Shown one piece after another: positions 9,018-18,824 of a stretch of 64,000 nucleotides of DNA. Within the stretch, counting starts at the first letter, position 1; each line of letters starts with the position of its first letter. The stretch is from Sphingobacteriales bacterium. GTDB lineage: Bacteria; Bacteroidota; Bacteroidia; UKL13-3. Location of the stretch: contig JAJTEN010000006.1 of the NCBI GenBank assembly GCA_021298155.1, positions 34,436 to 98,435 on the forward strand. The letters are read 5' to 3'. Below the pieces are notes generated by a model. That model had not been told where the DNA came from and did not search any database. It saw only the letters and a list, made by a program, of their open reading frames with translations. The position numbers and the translations under genes are program-made.

Positions 9018-9380
9018 CTAATATTGGCCCGTCCGGAGCATAACCAAGGTACAAGCTTCTATGGCAACAATGCCATTTTTATTTAATGCCTCAAAGAACG
9101 CGCTGTTTTCTGTGCCTGGATTAAAAATAACACGTTTGGGCTTCAAATCAATCATTTTTTGCCAATAAACATCTTGGTTTCCACTACCCACATATAAGGT
9201 TACCGTATCAAAACTTTGGTCAATTGGCCAAATTGTTTCGATATGAACTGAACCAATTTTTCCAGCACGTAATCCAAATGGATAAACTTCATGACCATAA
9301 GCCACCAACATTTCGGTTGCCATATATGAATACCTATCTGGATTAGGAGATGCACCGATAATTAAGGTTTTTTTCATCAT
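9018..9380 (-). CDS. CoA-binding protein (CoA_binding_2 / YccU-type)
   Basis: 120 aa Rossmann-fold protein. The N-terminus KKTLIIGASPNPDRYSYMA is the nucleotide-binding loop of the CoA_binding_2 family; HEVYPFGLRAG, VTLYVGSGNQDVYW and RVIFNPGTENSAFFE follow in the usual order. The length matches family members, which are small cytoplasmic proteins related to the CoA-binding domain of succinyl-CoA synthetase; no reaction is assigned. Two adjacent ATGs (9380, 9377) are possible starts. The gene is divergent from pheT, with about 80 bp between them. Confidence 0.8.
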   Translation of the reverse strand: MMKKTLIIGASPNPDRYSYMATEMLVAYGHEVYPFGLRAGKIGSVHIETIWPIDQSFDTVTLYVGSGNQDVYWQKMIDLKPKRVIFNPGTENSAFFEALNKNGIVAIEACTLVMLRTGQY

Positions 9381-9422
9381 AATTACAACAAATTAAAGGG
9401 ATAAAAGCCAATAGAAAAGACT

Positions 9423-9453
9423 TTTTTATTCTTATTTTCGCACCCTATATTCG
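9423..9453 (+). promoter_or_regulatory. pheT promoter candidate
   Basis: TTTT at 9423-9426, 19-bp spacer, TATATTCG at 9446-9453. A second -7-like box TATTTTCG lies at 9433-9440. The pheT ATG at 9461 is only 7 bp after the nearer box, so the transcript would be leaderless or nearly so. Confidence 0.5.
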
Positions 9454-9460
9454 CAAGTAC

Positions 9461-11875
9461 ATGAAAATAAGTTATAATTGGCTACAAGATTTTATAGATA
9501 CCGCTGCTAGTCAGGAAGAAATTGCCCAACTACTCACCGGCTGCGGCTTAGAAGTGGAAGATATTACACCATTTCATTCAATTCCAGGTGGATTAACAGG
9601 GATTGTAATTGGTGAAGTTTTACGCGCAGAAAAACACCCCAACGCAGATAAATTAAGTATTTGCACGGTAGACATTGGTTCAGATATAAAGCAGATTGTA
9701 TGCGGTGCCCCCAATGTAGCTGCAAAACAAAAAGTTTTGGTTGCAACAGTTGGTACCACAGTACACCCCATCAAAGGCGAGCCATTTACCATAAATAAAG
9801 CAAAAATAAGAGGAGAAGTGAGTGAGGGAATGATTTGTGCAGAAGACGAATTGAGTTTAGGTAACAGCCACGAAGGCATTTTGGTATTACCAGATCACTA
9901 CGAAACGGGTAAACCAGCAAGTGCATATTTTGATGTGTATTCAGATTTTACATTAGAAATTGGACTCACTGCCAACCGAGGAGATGCCGCAAGTCATCTG
10001 GGAGTAGCAAGAGATTTATATGCATTGGGTATCAAAAAAAGGGCAAGAGTTATTCCTCAACTCACATTGGGTGAGTTAGAAAACCCTTATACCATTACAT
10101 TAGAAAAAGAAAGTGGATGCCTGCGTTACAGTGGAATTGAAATAAATAACATTACTGTTAAGCCATCGCCAAGTTGGCTACAAAATAGGTTGCGTAGCAT
10201 TGGCTTATCGCCAATTAACAACATTGTTGATGCCACCAACTATGTGATGCACAGCATAGGCCAACCATTGCATGCCTTTGATGCTTCAAAAATTGCTGCA
10301 CATCAAATTATTGTTAGAAAAGCCAAGGCAGGTGAAACCATGAAAACATTGGATGGCCAAGAAAGAATAATGAGTGGACAAGAATGTTTGATCTGTGATG
10401 CAGTAAAACCCTTAGCCTTAGCTGGTGTATTTGGCGGATTAAACGCTGGTATTCAAAATGACACAAAAAATATTTTTATTGAAAGTGCATACTTTGATGG
10501 GGCTGTAGTGCGTAAAAGTGCCAAAACACACGGTTTAAATACCGATGCCAGTTTTAGATACGAGCGCGGCACCGACCCTAACATTACCCTAGAGGCCCTG
10601 CATGAAGTAGCCCATTTAATTATAGAAATTGCAGGTGGAAATATCCCAAGTCAAATTGTTGATATCTATCCAACACCCATTTCAGATTCACGCATCATTT
10701 TTAATCCAAATAAATCTAACCAACTCATAGGAAAAGAGATTCCTTTAGCGAAACAAAAAGAAATATTAGCGCATCTACAAATTAGCATTCACGAAAAAAG
10801 CGAGTCGGAATGGGAACTAATGGTACCTCCATACCGTGTTGATGTGAGCAGGCCTATAGATGTTACTGAGGAAATTTTGCGCATTTACGGACTCAATAAT
10901 ATTGAGATGGGCAAAGAAGTAAAATCTGCCACAACCTTTAGCGATGCTACATTTGGACTAAATCTGAAAAATAAATTGGCTCAATTTTTAAGCAATCGAG
11001 GCTTCTTAGAAATGATGAGTAATTCTTTAGGTAGATCGGCGCAATACCCTCCAGAAAAACTGGAACATGCAGTAAGTTTGTTGAACCCACTTAGTCAGGA
11101 TTTGAACATGTTGCGCATAGACTTATTGCCAAACATGTTAGAAGCTATGCAATATAACAACAACAGAAAAAATAGCGATTTACGCTTTTTTGAGTTGGGA
11201 AATACCTATCATAAATTTGGCGAGGGCAATGAATTAAGCAATTACCATGAAAACAGCTACCTAGCCATTGGCTTATTGGGTAAAAAACAGCCAGAATCTT
11301 GGAATAATCCCAAAACAGAATTTGGTTATTTTAGCTTAAAAAATCTGTTACAAAATTTATTTGCCAAACTCGGAATAAATCAACTAACATACACCTTTGA
11401 AGCTGATGATCGATTTGAACATGCCACCCAATTAAAGTTTAAGAAAAAACAAATAGCTGTAATGGGTAAAGTTGAACCAAAACTTGCCGCACAGTTTGAT
11501 TTAAATACTGCAGTTTGGTACGCATGTATTGATATAAAAATGCTAACTGAATTGGCGGCAAATATTACATTTAGCCTCAAGCCTGTTTCGGTATTTCCAG
11601 CGGTTCGTAGAGACCTAGCCTTACTATTAGATCTTGAGGTGAGTTACCAGCAGTTAGAAAAAATTGCGATGCAAACAGCCCCTCAACTTATAAAAGACAT
11701 GGGAGTATTTGATGTGTATCAGGGAAACAAAATTGAGGCAGGCAAAAAATCATATGCACTCAATTTTATACTTCAAGATGAGCAGAAAACACTAACCGAT
11801 CAGGAAATTGAGAACGTAATGAAAAAGTTAATCCAGCATTTTGAAAAAGAAACTGGGGCTATTTTAAGAGGGTAA
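9461..11875 (+). CDS. pheT: Phenylalanine--tRNA ligase beta subunit
   Basis: 804 aa subunit of the alpha2-beta2 phenylalanyl-tRNA synthetase. Domains in order: the tRNA-binding EMAP-like domain (GEVLRAEKHPNADKLSIC, about residues 40-150), the B3/B4 editing region (INNIVDATNYVMHSIGQPLHAFD), B5 (PYRVDVSRPIDVTEEILRIYG), the core catalytic-like domain (LNPLSQDLNMLR...LLPNMLEA), and the C-terminal anticodon-binding FDX-ACB domain (FPAVRRDLALLL). pheS is not in the window, so the two subunits are encoded apart. The coiled-coil gene starts 2 bp after the stop. Confidence 0.97.
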   Translation: MKISYNWLQDFIDTAASQEEIAQLLTGCGLEVEDITPFHSIPGGLTGIVIGEVLRAEKHPNADKLSICTVDIGSDIKQIVCGAPNVAAKQKVLVATVGTTVHPIKGEPFTINKAKIRGEVSEGMICAEDELSLGNSHEGILVLPDHYETGKPASAYFDVYSDFTLEIGLTANRGDAASHLGVARDLYALGIKKRARVIPQLTLGELENPYTITLEKESGCLRYSGIEINNITVKPSPSWLQNRLRSIGLSPINNIVDATNYVMHSIGQPLHAFDASKIAAHQIIVRKAKAGETMKTLDGQERIMSGQECLICDAVKPLALAGVFGGLNAGIQNDTKNIFIESAYFDGAVVRKSAKTHGLNTDASFRYERGTDPNITLEALHEVAHLIIEIAGGNIPSQIVDIYPTPISDSRIIFNPNKSNQLIGKEIPLAKQKEILAHLQISIHEKSESEWELMVPPYRVDVSRPIDVTEEILRIYGLNNIEMGKEVKSATTFSDATFGLNLKNKLAQFLSNRGFLEMMSNSLGRSAQYPPEKLEHAVSLLNPLSQDLNMLRIDLLPNMLEAMQYNNNRKNSDLRFFELGNTYHKFGEGNELSNYHENSYLAIGLLGKKQPESWNNPKTEFGYFSLKNLLQNLFAKLGINQLTYTFEADDRFEHATQLKFKKKQIAVMGKVEPKLAAQFDLNTAVWYACIDIKMLTELAANITFSLKPVSVFPAVRRDLALLLDLEVSYQQLEKIAMQTAPQLIKDMGVFDVYQGNKIEAGKKSYALNFILQDEQKTLTDQEIENVMKKLIQHFEKETGAILRG

Positions 11876-11877
11876 AG

Positions 11878-12180
11878 ATGCTGCTGCAAGAAAAAGTGAG
11901 TATAATAAAATTGAAGGTAAAGGCCTTGTTGAAGCAGCAGCAAAACCTTCAAAATGAACTATTATTGGTTCAAGCCGAGAATGAAAAACTAAAAAAATTA
12001 CTTGCAGACCAAACAAAAAGAATAGAAATATTAGAAGATAAGAATAAAATTAGTAAACTTGCTGATGGAATTCAACTAGGAAAACGAGATGTTACTGATT
12101 TAAAACTAGCGATTAATCAGTACATACGTGATATAGATGAATGCCTAAAGTTGTTAAACCATTACACTAACAACAAATGA
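11878..12180 (+). CDS. Small coiled-coil protein coupled to zapA
   Basis: 100 aa, almost entirely predicted coiled coil: heptad-like runs of L, K, E and Q (LKQQQNLQNELLLVQAENEKLKK) over residues 10-60, then a second helix DVTDLKLAINQYIRDID. No signal peptide or membrane span. Its stop overlaps the zapA start (ATGA), so both are made together. Many Bacteroidota have such a gene before zapA. By analogy with the ZapA-ZapB pair it may be a ZapA partner at the Z-ring, but that is inference; the sequence alone shows only the coiled coil and the coupling. Confidence 0.7.
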   Translation: MLLQEKVSIIKLKVKALLKQQQNLQNELLLVQAENEKLKKLLADQTKRIEILEDKNKISKLADGIQLGKRDVTDLKLAINQYIRDIDECLKLLNHYTNNK

Positions 12181-12464
12181 ACGAACTGTCTATTAATATC
12201 CACATAGCTGGCAGGGTATATCCGCTTAGTGCAAATGCAAGTGAAGAAATTCATGTGCGTGCGGCCGGCAAACTCATACAAGATAAATTGCAAGCCTACA
12301 GCGCGCAGTTTAACTTACGCGACCAGCAAGATGCATTAGCCATGTTTGCTTTGGAAATTGCAAATGAGAACATGGCGCTTAAAAGGCAAATCGAAACAAA
12401 TGTTGCTGAAACAGATGCAGCATTTGGGCAAATTGAAGATTTGCTTAAACACGTTCAATTGTAA
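12177..12464 (+). CDS. zapA: Cell division protein ZapA
   Basis: 95 aa. The N-terminal half is the ZapA beta-hairpin and helix (LSINIHIAGRVYPLSANASEE) and the C-terminal half is a long helix (DALAMFALEIANENMALKRQ) that dimerises. ZapA binds FtsZ and bundles protofilaments at the division ring. The position between the coiled-coil gene and rny, the ATGA overlap and the length all fit. Forty-one bases separate it from rny. Confidence 0.85.
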   Translation: MNELSINIHIAGRVYPLSANASEEIHVRAAGKLIQDKLQAYSAQFNLRDQQDALAMFALEIANENMALKRQIETNVAETDAAFGQIEDLLKHVQL

Positions 12465-12505
12465 GGTAATGCGTTTAACGTTAACCCAATAACCGTTAAA
12501 TCAAT

Positions 12506-14047
12506 ATGGAAATCTATTTAGTAATTATTATTGCAATGCTCGCAACTGGTGCGGGCGCAGCACTGATGTGGATGGTAAATAACAACCTATCTAAATCAAA
12601 AGCTGCTCAAATCATTAAAGAAGCAGAGGAAAAAGCTGAAGTTATCAAAAAAGACAAATTGTTGGAGGCAAAAGAAAAGTTCTTACAGTTAAAAACAGAA
12701 CATGAGAAAGAGGTAAACCAACGTAATGCACAGATTTTAAAAGAAGAAAATAAAATTAAGCAACAGGAGCAAAGCCTAAAATCGAAAATGGAAAACACCC
12801 AAAGAAAGGATTCCGAGCTCGATAGCTTAAAATTAACGCTTGAAAAACAAATGTCGGTTGTGGCGCAGAAAAAAGAGGAGGCAGAAAAAGCATTAAACAA
12901 CCAAGTAAAACAATTGGAGAAAATTGCCGGACTTACCGCTGAGGAGGCTAAAAAAGAATTGGTTAATGCCCTGCATGAGGAAGCAAGAACAGAAGCATTA
13001 TCTAAAATAAAAGACATCACAGATGAAGCTAAATTAACCGCAAGTAAGGAAGCTAAGAAAATTATTTTAAGCACCATTCAGCGCACAGCTGCTGAGCAGG
13101 CTATTGAAAATGCAGTGAGTGTTTTTACCATTGAAAGCGACGAATTAAAAGGTAGAATCATTGGTAGAGAAGGTAGAAACATTCGTGCCCTAGAAGCTGC
13201 AACAGGTGTTGAATTTATTGTAGATGATACGCCTGAAGCTATTATCCTATCTTGCTTCGACCCCATTCGAAGAGAGGTAGCTCGTTTAGCAATGCACAGA
13301 TTGGTTACAGATGGAAGAATACATCCTGCCCGTATTGAAGAAGTTGTTGCTAAAACCAAAAAGCAAATTGAGGAAGAAATTGTTGAAATTGGAGAACGCA
13401 CTTGTATTGACCTGCAAATTCATGGTTTACACCCCGAGTTGATCAGGATGGTGGGTAGAATGCGCTATAGAAGTTCTTATGGTCAGAACCTATTAATGCA
13501 CAGTAGAGAAGTAGCTAATTTGTGTGCTACCATGGCAGCCGAATTTGGCCTAAATGTAAAACTAGCTAAACGTGCCGGATTATTGCATGATATTGGTAAG
13601 GTTCCAGATGATGATGCCGAAACACCACACGCATTGTTGGGAATGAAATTGGCCGAGAAGTACAAAGAACATCCTGAAGTGGTAAATGCAATTGGTGCGC
13701 ACCACGATGAAATTGAAATGACATCTATGTTATCTCCAATTGTTCAGGCTTGTGATGCTATTAGTGGTTCAAGACCAGGTGCACGTAGAGAAGATACTGA
13801 AAACTACATGAAGCGCTTGAAAACACTAGAAAATATTGCATTAAGCTATAATGGTGTTGAAAAAGCATTTGCTATCCAAGCAGGTAGAGAATTACGTGTA
13901 ATGGTAGAAAGTGAAAAAGTGAGTGATGAACAAGCAGATATTATGAGTATTGATTTATCGCAACGTATACAGAAAGAAATGACTTATCCAGGTCAGATTA
14001 AAATTACGGTTATCAGAGAAAAACGTTCGGTTAACTTCGCAAAATAA
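12506..14047 (+). CDS. rny: Ribonuclease Y
   Basis: Endoribonuclease that starts mRNA decay at the inner membrane. The 513 aa show the full family layout: N-terminal membrane span ([19 protein letters not shown]), a long charged coiled coil (about 30-190), a KH RNA-binding domain ([17 protein letters not shown]), and an HD phosphohydrolase domain with the metal-binding pair in [12 protein letters not shown] and the later [10 protein letters not shown]. The length matches the ~510-520 aa norm. It ends at a strong bidirectional terminator. Confidence 0.97.
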   Translation: MEIYLVIIIAMLATGAGAALMWMVNNNLSKSKAAQIIKEAEEKAEVIKKDKLLEAKEKFLQLKTEHEKEVNQRNAQILKEENKIKQQEQSLKSKMENTQRKDSELDSLKLTLEKQMSVVAQKKEEAEKALNNQVKQLEKIAGLTAEEAKKELVNALHEEARTEALSKIKDITDEAKLTASKEAKKIILSTIQRTAAEQAIENAVSVFTIESDELKGRIIGREGRNIRALEAATGVEFIVDDTPEAIILSCFDPIRREVARLAMHRLVTDGRIHPARIEEVVAKTKKQIEEEIVEIGERTCIDLQIHGLHPELIRMVGRMRYRSSYGQNLLMHSREVANLCATMAAEFGLNVKLAKRAGLLHDIGKVPDDDAETPHALLGMKLAEKYKEHPEVVNAIGAHHDEIEMTSMLSPIVQACDAISGSRPGARREDTENYMKRLKTLENIALSYNGVEKAFAIQAGRELRVMVESEKVSDEQADIMSIDLSQRIQKEMTYPGQIKITVIREKRSVNFAK

Positions 14048-14075
14048 GAAGATAGTTCATAGATTTTATTCCAAT

Positions 14076-14112
14076 AAAAAAGCCTGCTCAATTCATTGAA
14101 GCAGGCTTTTTT
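14076..14112. terminator. Bidirectional rho-independent terminator after rny
   Basis: Perfect stem AGCCTGCT/AGCAGGCT with an 11-nt loop, flanked by A5 on the left and T6 on the right. It therefore works on both strands: for rny (+) and for the convergent membrane-protein gene (-), whose stop begins at 14113. Confidence 0.9.
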
Positions 14113-15889
14113 ATTGCACCTTGCTGTAAAAATTAATGGAAGCGTTACTCAGTGTATCAGCCGCATGTTTACCCATAAAAAACACTTCAATCTGCGCCTC
14201 TGGAGCTGTTGGAATTTCGAGGAAATAGGATCCATTCTGCCATACCTCAAATTTATCCAAACTTGGATCAGCAAAATGGATAAGTGGAACATGGTAATCA
14301 TAATAATAGGCACTATCTTCTACAGATTTTAACTTAACATAAACCAACATGTTACTGGCTTCTCGCATATTAGAATGAAAGGTAATTCCTAGCAGCGAAA
14401 CCTCTGAAAAATTGGGAATTTCATGAGAAGAAATATGGCATACTGAATCTTGAAGACTAGTCAGATTAATTTCTTTACGCAATTTATAGGTATTGAAGTT
14501 ATAGGTTCGTTTCCACAAAATACCTTTGTACTTCCTTTCTGTTTTCCCAAACACCTTCCAATAAGCCATTTTATCCATGTCTATCCAATGTAATATGTAT
14601 TCTTTGTATTGATATGTTTGAACCAAATTTAAATACACACAAGCCATACCCAAAATAATGATACCTATACGCTGCCATTTTTTTGCTTGCTGCAACACTA
14701 TTGCAATAGGGATAAAAAACACAGGATAAAAATCTATGTAGGCCCTTAAACCATAACTGCATCCATAAAACCAACTCCACCAAGACGATAGTATAAAAGT
14801 GAGTAGTAAAAAGAACCCAAGCCAAGTATATAAAGTATAATATTGTTTTTGTTTGACCCAAAAAATCAAAGAGAAGAAAGCTATTAGTAAAACCGGCGTA
14901 TAAACAAACAAGCCCTTCTTGTATGAAAAAAGTATGTTAAAAAACTGAGGATTTAAAAAGTAAAAACCCTCTTCACTTTCATAAGTATTTAAAAACCATT
15001 GCTGGCACTGGATATACCAAACAAAAGAAAGAAAACACACAAACAAAGCTATAATCACAATCCCTTTTACAGCTAAAAACCATCTTTTAAAGAGATACAA
15101 AAATCCATCTTTCAAATTCTCAAAACCCCCAGAAATAAAAGGCAAGGCTGCCACTATAAGGATGTTAACAGGGCGTAAAAGTAGGATCAGACCAAAGAAA
15201 AAACTTGACCATAAAAAGGAGCTACTTTGCTGTTCCAAAAAGAATTTTCGTGCAAAAAACAAAAAAGCAGTAATAGCAAATAATGAATAGACATGACTAA
15301 AGCTAGCCTCTACATTCACATAATGTGTAAGGCTTGTGGCAAGCGCCAATAAAAGCTGAATAAACCCTATAATCCATGGTGATATCTGATATGTTCTTAG
15401 CAGCAGATAAGTAAAAACCAAACTTAGAAAAAGATAAAACAATGCCGCATAAAAAACACTATTTTGGTAGGGCAATTGATATCCCAATTTACCTGCTGTT
15501 GGCCCGGTTACGCAAAAATGGGCATAAAGAAAAAAAGGCAATTGAAGTACAGCCGTACCTGGCGCATATTTATTTACCCAATTCCCGTTTCCTGTTTCTA
15601 CATAAGCACCTTTTAGTTCCGAAACCCGCACATTCAGTTTACCACTTGAATCATGTATGCGATGTAAATCATGATAGATAAACGTAGCAGGCAAATAATC
15701 GTAATAGCCTATTCCATCTGCTTGTATGCGCAACGCTGTATTGCCAATATAATTGTTAATGCAAGCAATAAATAAAACCAATGTTAGGAGTGCTCCCCAA
15801 AAATAGTTGAGTTTAGCTAGCACATAAAACCTTGTATAAAACGACTTGAATGCCAATATAATTTTTCCTACTAATGTGCCTCTAACCAA
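14111..15889 (-). CDS. Multi-pass membrane protein, GT-C glycosyltransferase-like
   Basis: 592 aa with about ten or more hydrophobic spans and a soluble C-terminal domain of ~130 residues (from about 455). After the first span comes LRIQADGIGYYDYLPATF, an acidic loop in the place where GT-C enzymes carry their catalytic Asp, but no named family is recognised with certainty. Transfer of a sugar from a polyprenyl carrier is therefore only a suggestion. The ORF-track start is a TTG at 15889 that overlaps the polA 3' end by 19 bp; a GTG at 15823 is an alternative. Co-transcribed with polA. Confidence 0.6.
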   Translation of the reverse strand: MVRGTLVGKIILAFKSFYTRFYVLAKLNYFWGALLTLVLFIACINNYIGNTALRIQADGIGYYDYLPATFIYHDLHRIHDSSGKLNVRVSELKGAYVETGNGNWVNKYAPGTAVLQLPFFLYAHFCVTGPTAGKLGYQLPYQNSVFYAALFYLFLSLVFTYLLLRTYQISPWIIGFIQLLLALATSLTHYVNVEASFSHVYSLFAITAFLFFARKFFLEQQSSSFLWSSFFFGLILLLRPVNILIVAALPFISGGFENLKDGFLYLFKRWFLAVKGIVIIALFVCFLSFVWYIQCQQWFLNTYESEEGFYFLNPQFFNILFSYKKGLFVYTPVLLIAFFSLIFWVKQKQYYTLYTWLGFFLLLTFILSSWWSWFYGCSYGLRAYIDFYPVFFIPIAIVLQQAKKWQRIGIIILGMACVYLNLVQTYQYKEYILHWIDMDKMAYWKVFGKTERKYKGILWKRTYNFNTYKLRKEINLTSLQDSVCHISSHEIPNFSEVSLLGITFHSNMREASNMLVYVKLKSVEDSAYYYDYHVPLIHFADPSLDKFEVWQNGSYFLEIPTAPEAQIEVFFMGKHAADTLSNASINFYSKVQ

Positions 15890-18714
15890 TTATTACCAGT
15901 TCCAACTTCAGCCACAACAGGTGTTAACAACTCCATAGCCGTTTCCATGTTATACAACACTAATTTTTTAAGCGATTCTAGCTCATCTTTATGCGCATCA
16001 AAAACCAATTCATCATGCACCTGCAAAATCATTTTAGAATGCACTATTCCGTTGGCAGGATCTTTAAGCGCCTTGTGAATCTTTATCATGGCCAACTTAA
16101 TCATATCGGCAGCACTTCCTTGAATGGGCGCATTGATTGCGTTACGTTCGGCAAAACCGCGAACGGTAAAATTGCCCGAATTAATATCACGTAAATACCT
16201 TCTTCTACCCAATAAAGTTTCTACATAACCATGTTCTTTAGCAAAATGAATAGTAGAATCCATATAGGTTTTAATACCGGGGTAGGCTTTAAAATAATCT
16301 TCAATAATTTGAGCAGCTTCTTTTCTACCTATGCCCAAATTCTGACTTAAACCAAAAGCCGATTGACCATAAATAATTCCAAAATTAACTGCCTTAGCAC
16401 GCCTTCTTTCATCGGGCGTTACTTCCTCAATAGACTTACCAAAAACCTTTGCAGCTGTTGCCTGATGAATATCTTGCTTATTTTTAAATGCTTCTATCAT
16501 GGCTTCTTCTTTGGCAACAGAAGCAATGATCCGTAATTCTATTTGAGAATAATCTGCACTTAACAATACATAATTTTCGTTGCGCGGTATAAACGCTTTA
16601 CGTACTTCTTTTCCTTTATCCGTTTTAATAGGAATATTCTGCAAATTGGGATTGGTAGAACTTAATCTGCCTGTTGCTGCAACCGCTTGGTTAAATGAAG
16701 TATGTACCCTACCCGTTTGTTTATTTATCATGGTTGGCAAAGCATCTACATAGGTAGATTTTAACTTTTGAAATTGCCTAACCAACATAATCTTTTGTAC
16801 AATTTCATGCTCAGATAATCCTTGTAACACATCTTCCCCAGTTTGATATTGCCCAGTCTTTGTTTTTTTAGCTTTGGGATCTAATTTCAAATGATCAAAC
16901 AATACCTCTCCCAATTGTTTTGGAGAAGAGATGTTAAAAGTTATACCCGCCAAAGAAACAATATCTTTTTCTAGCTGAACCAACTCAATTTCTAATTCTT
17001 TAGCGTAATCGTTTAAGAAAGTCTCGTTTACTTTTATACCCGCAATTTCCATATCACTGAGCACATCAATTAAAGGAACCTCTATATCAAAGAATAATTT
17101 TTCGGCCGCGCGTTCTTTCAGTTCGGGAGCCAATTTCTCTTTTAACTGTAAGGTAATATCGGCGTCTTCTGCTGCATATTCCTTAATCTTCTCAATAGAA
17201 ACATCCCGCATACTTAGCTGGTTCTTTCCCTTTTTCCCAATTAACTCTTCAATGCTTACCGGCTCATAATTAAGATAAATACCACTTAAATAATCCATTC
17301 CGTGGCGCAAATCTGGCTCTATTAGGTAATGGGCCAACATGGTATCAAAAATGGGTCCACTCAGGCTAAACCCATATCGCTTCAAGATATTTAAATCATA
17401 CTTAACATTCTGACCAATCTTAGTAATTTTTTCACTGCTAAAAATAGGTTCAAATCGTTTTAAAATAGCTTTTGATTCATCAAAATTGTTTGGAAATGCA
17501 ATATAATAAGCATGGTGCTTTTTATAGGCAAAAGATAAACCAACAATTTCGGCCTCAGTACTTTCTAGCTGTGAAGTTTCGGTATCAAAACACAGCTCTG
17601 TTTGTTGCAATAATACATCCAAAGCAGCCTGTATTTCTGCATCAGTTTGCAGCCATTCATATTGGTGTTCAGTTGTACTAATCGTATTTTTGGGTGCAGC
17701 CAACGCCTCAGATTCGGTTTCTTCAATGGTGGATGTTGCTGCACTAGGCTTTGGTGTTTGAGCACCTTGATTAAACAAATCAAAGGTGCCTGATGCCTGT
17801 TGAGGCTGCATAGCAGGCGCTAAATCAGCAGCATTCGTTTGATCAGGAAATAGTCTTTTGAGCAAGGTTTTAAATTCGAGCTCGGCAAATAGTTTTTCTG
17901 TTGCTTCTTTGTTTGGTGGATCTAAACGCAAATCATGCTCATCAAATGTGATAGGCACTTGTATGTCTATTGTAGCCAACCTTTTCGATAAAAACGCCTG
18001 TTCTTTATTGTTTTCTACATTCTCTTTTTGTTTTCCCTTAAGCTCATGGGTATGTTCATACAAACCTTCCATACTGCCATATTTCTGAACCAACAATTTG
18101 GCCGTTTTTTCCCCAACACCTGGCACTCCAGGAATATTATCTACTGCATCACCCCATAATCCAAGTATGTCTATCACTTGCTTTACATCACTAATTTCCC
18201 ACTTTTTTAAGACCTCCGGCACACCTAAAATCTCAATATCATTACCCATTCTAGCAGGTTTATAAATATAAATTTGATCCTCTACCAGCTGGGCAAAATC
18301 TTTATCGGGCGTCATCATATAAACGGTAAAACCCTCTTGCTTGGCTTTTTTTGCAAGTGTGCCAATAATATCATCTGCTTCATAACCGGGCATAATAAGC
18401 AAAGGAATCCTGAGGGCCTTGGTAACTTCAAATATAAAGGGTAGCGCACTCGAAATGCCTTCTGGCATTTCTTCCCTATGGGCTTTATATGCTTCAAATT
18501 CTATGTGACGAGCTGTTGGTTCAGGCGTATCAAATGATACGCCTATATGAGTAGGCTTCTCTCTCTTGAGTAAATCTAATAAAGTAGTAACATATCCAAA
18601 AATGGCCGAAGTATTAAATCCGTAACTGGTCACGCGGGGGTTCTGACTAAAAGCAAAGTAGGCTCTATAAACTAGGGCCATGCCATCTAATAAAAACAAT
18701 TTCTTTTCTTGCAT
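15871..18714 (-). CDS. polA: DNA polymerase I
   Basis: 947 aa from the ATG at 18714 (MQEKKLFLLDGMALVYRAY); the ORF-track start 18 codons upstream adds residues not expected in the family. Three domains: 5'-3' exonuclease (about 1-290, with MPGYEADDIIG and DAVDNIPGVPGVGEKTA), 3'-5' exonuclease with intact metal ligands (CFDTETSQL and YAAEDADITLQL), and the family A polymerase (LLSADYSQIELRII, RRAKAVNFGIIYG, QVHDELVF). Proofreading is thus probably active, unlike in Taq-type enzymes. An acidic/Pro-rich linker of about 70 residues separates the first two domains. Confidence 0.97.
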   Translation of the reverse strand: MQEKKLFLLDGMALVYRAYFAFSQNPRVTSYGFNTSAIFGYVTTLLDLLKREKPTHIGVSFDTPEPTARHIEFEAYKAHREEMPEGISSALPFIFEVTKALRIPLLIMPGYEADDIIGTLAKKAKQEGFTVYMMTPDKDFAQLVEDQIYIYKPARMGNDIEILGVPEVLKKWEISDVKQVIDILGLWGDAVDNIPGVPGVGEKTAKLLVQKYGSMEGLYEHTHELKGKQKENVENNKEQAFLSKRLATIDIQVPITFDEHDLRLDPPNKEATEKLFAELEFKTLLKRLFPDQTNAADLAPAMQPQQASGTFDLFNQGAQTPKPSAATSTIEETESEALAAPKNTISTTEHQYEWLQTDAEIQAALDVLLQQTELCFDTETSQLESTEAEIVGLSFAYKKHHAYYIAFPNNFDESKAILKRFEPIFSSEKITKIGQNVKYDLNILKRYGFSLSGPIFDTMLAHYLIEPDLRHGMDYLSGIYLNYEPVSIEELIGKKGKNQLSMRDVSIEKIKEYAAEDADITLQLKEKLAPELKERAAEKLFFDIEVPLIDVLSDMEIAGIKVNETFLNDYAKELEIELVQLEKDIVSLAGITFNISSPKQLGEVLFDHLKLDPKAKKTKTGQYQTGEDVLQGLSEHEIVQKIMLVRQFQKLKSTYVDALPTMINKQTGRVHTSFNQAVAATGRLSSTNPNLQNIPIKTDKGKEVRKAFIPRNENYVLLSADYSQIELRIIASVAKEEAMIEAFKNKQDIHQATAAKVFGKSIEEVTPDERRRAKAVNFGIIYGQSAFGLSQNLGIGRKEAAQIIEDYFKAYPGIKTYMDSTIHFAKEHGYVETLLGRRRYLRDINSGNFTVRGFAERNAINAPIQGSAADMIKLAMIKIHKALKDPANGIVHSKMILQVHDELVFDAHKDELESLKKLVLYNMETAMELLTPVVAEVGTGNNWLEAH

Positions 18715-18824
18715 GGGTGCAATATAAAGAATGTTACAGGAATAGTTTTTGATGTTGGGCCTACTCACTTTTATTTATCCATTTTTTTTATATTTTCGAT
18801 TAAAATAAGAACAAGCCAACACAA

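Noticed and set aside
12465-12505. 6S RNA between zapA and the next gene
   Set aside because: The gap is only 41 bp, far too short.
12607-13401. Long minus-strand ORFs (156 and 107 aa) within rny
   Set aside because: They are antisense to a clear RNase Y gene; the Ser/Phe-rich text is typical of reversed coiled-coil codons.
17472-18088. Plus- and minus-strand ORFs within polA
   Set aside because: polA is intact over this region with all domains in frame, so these are shadows.
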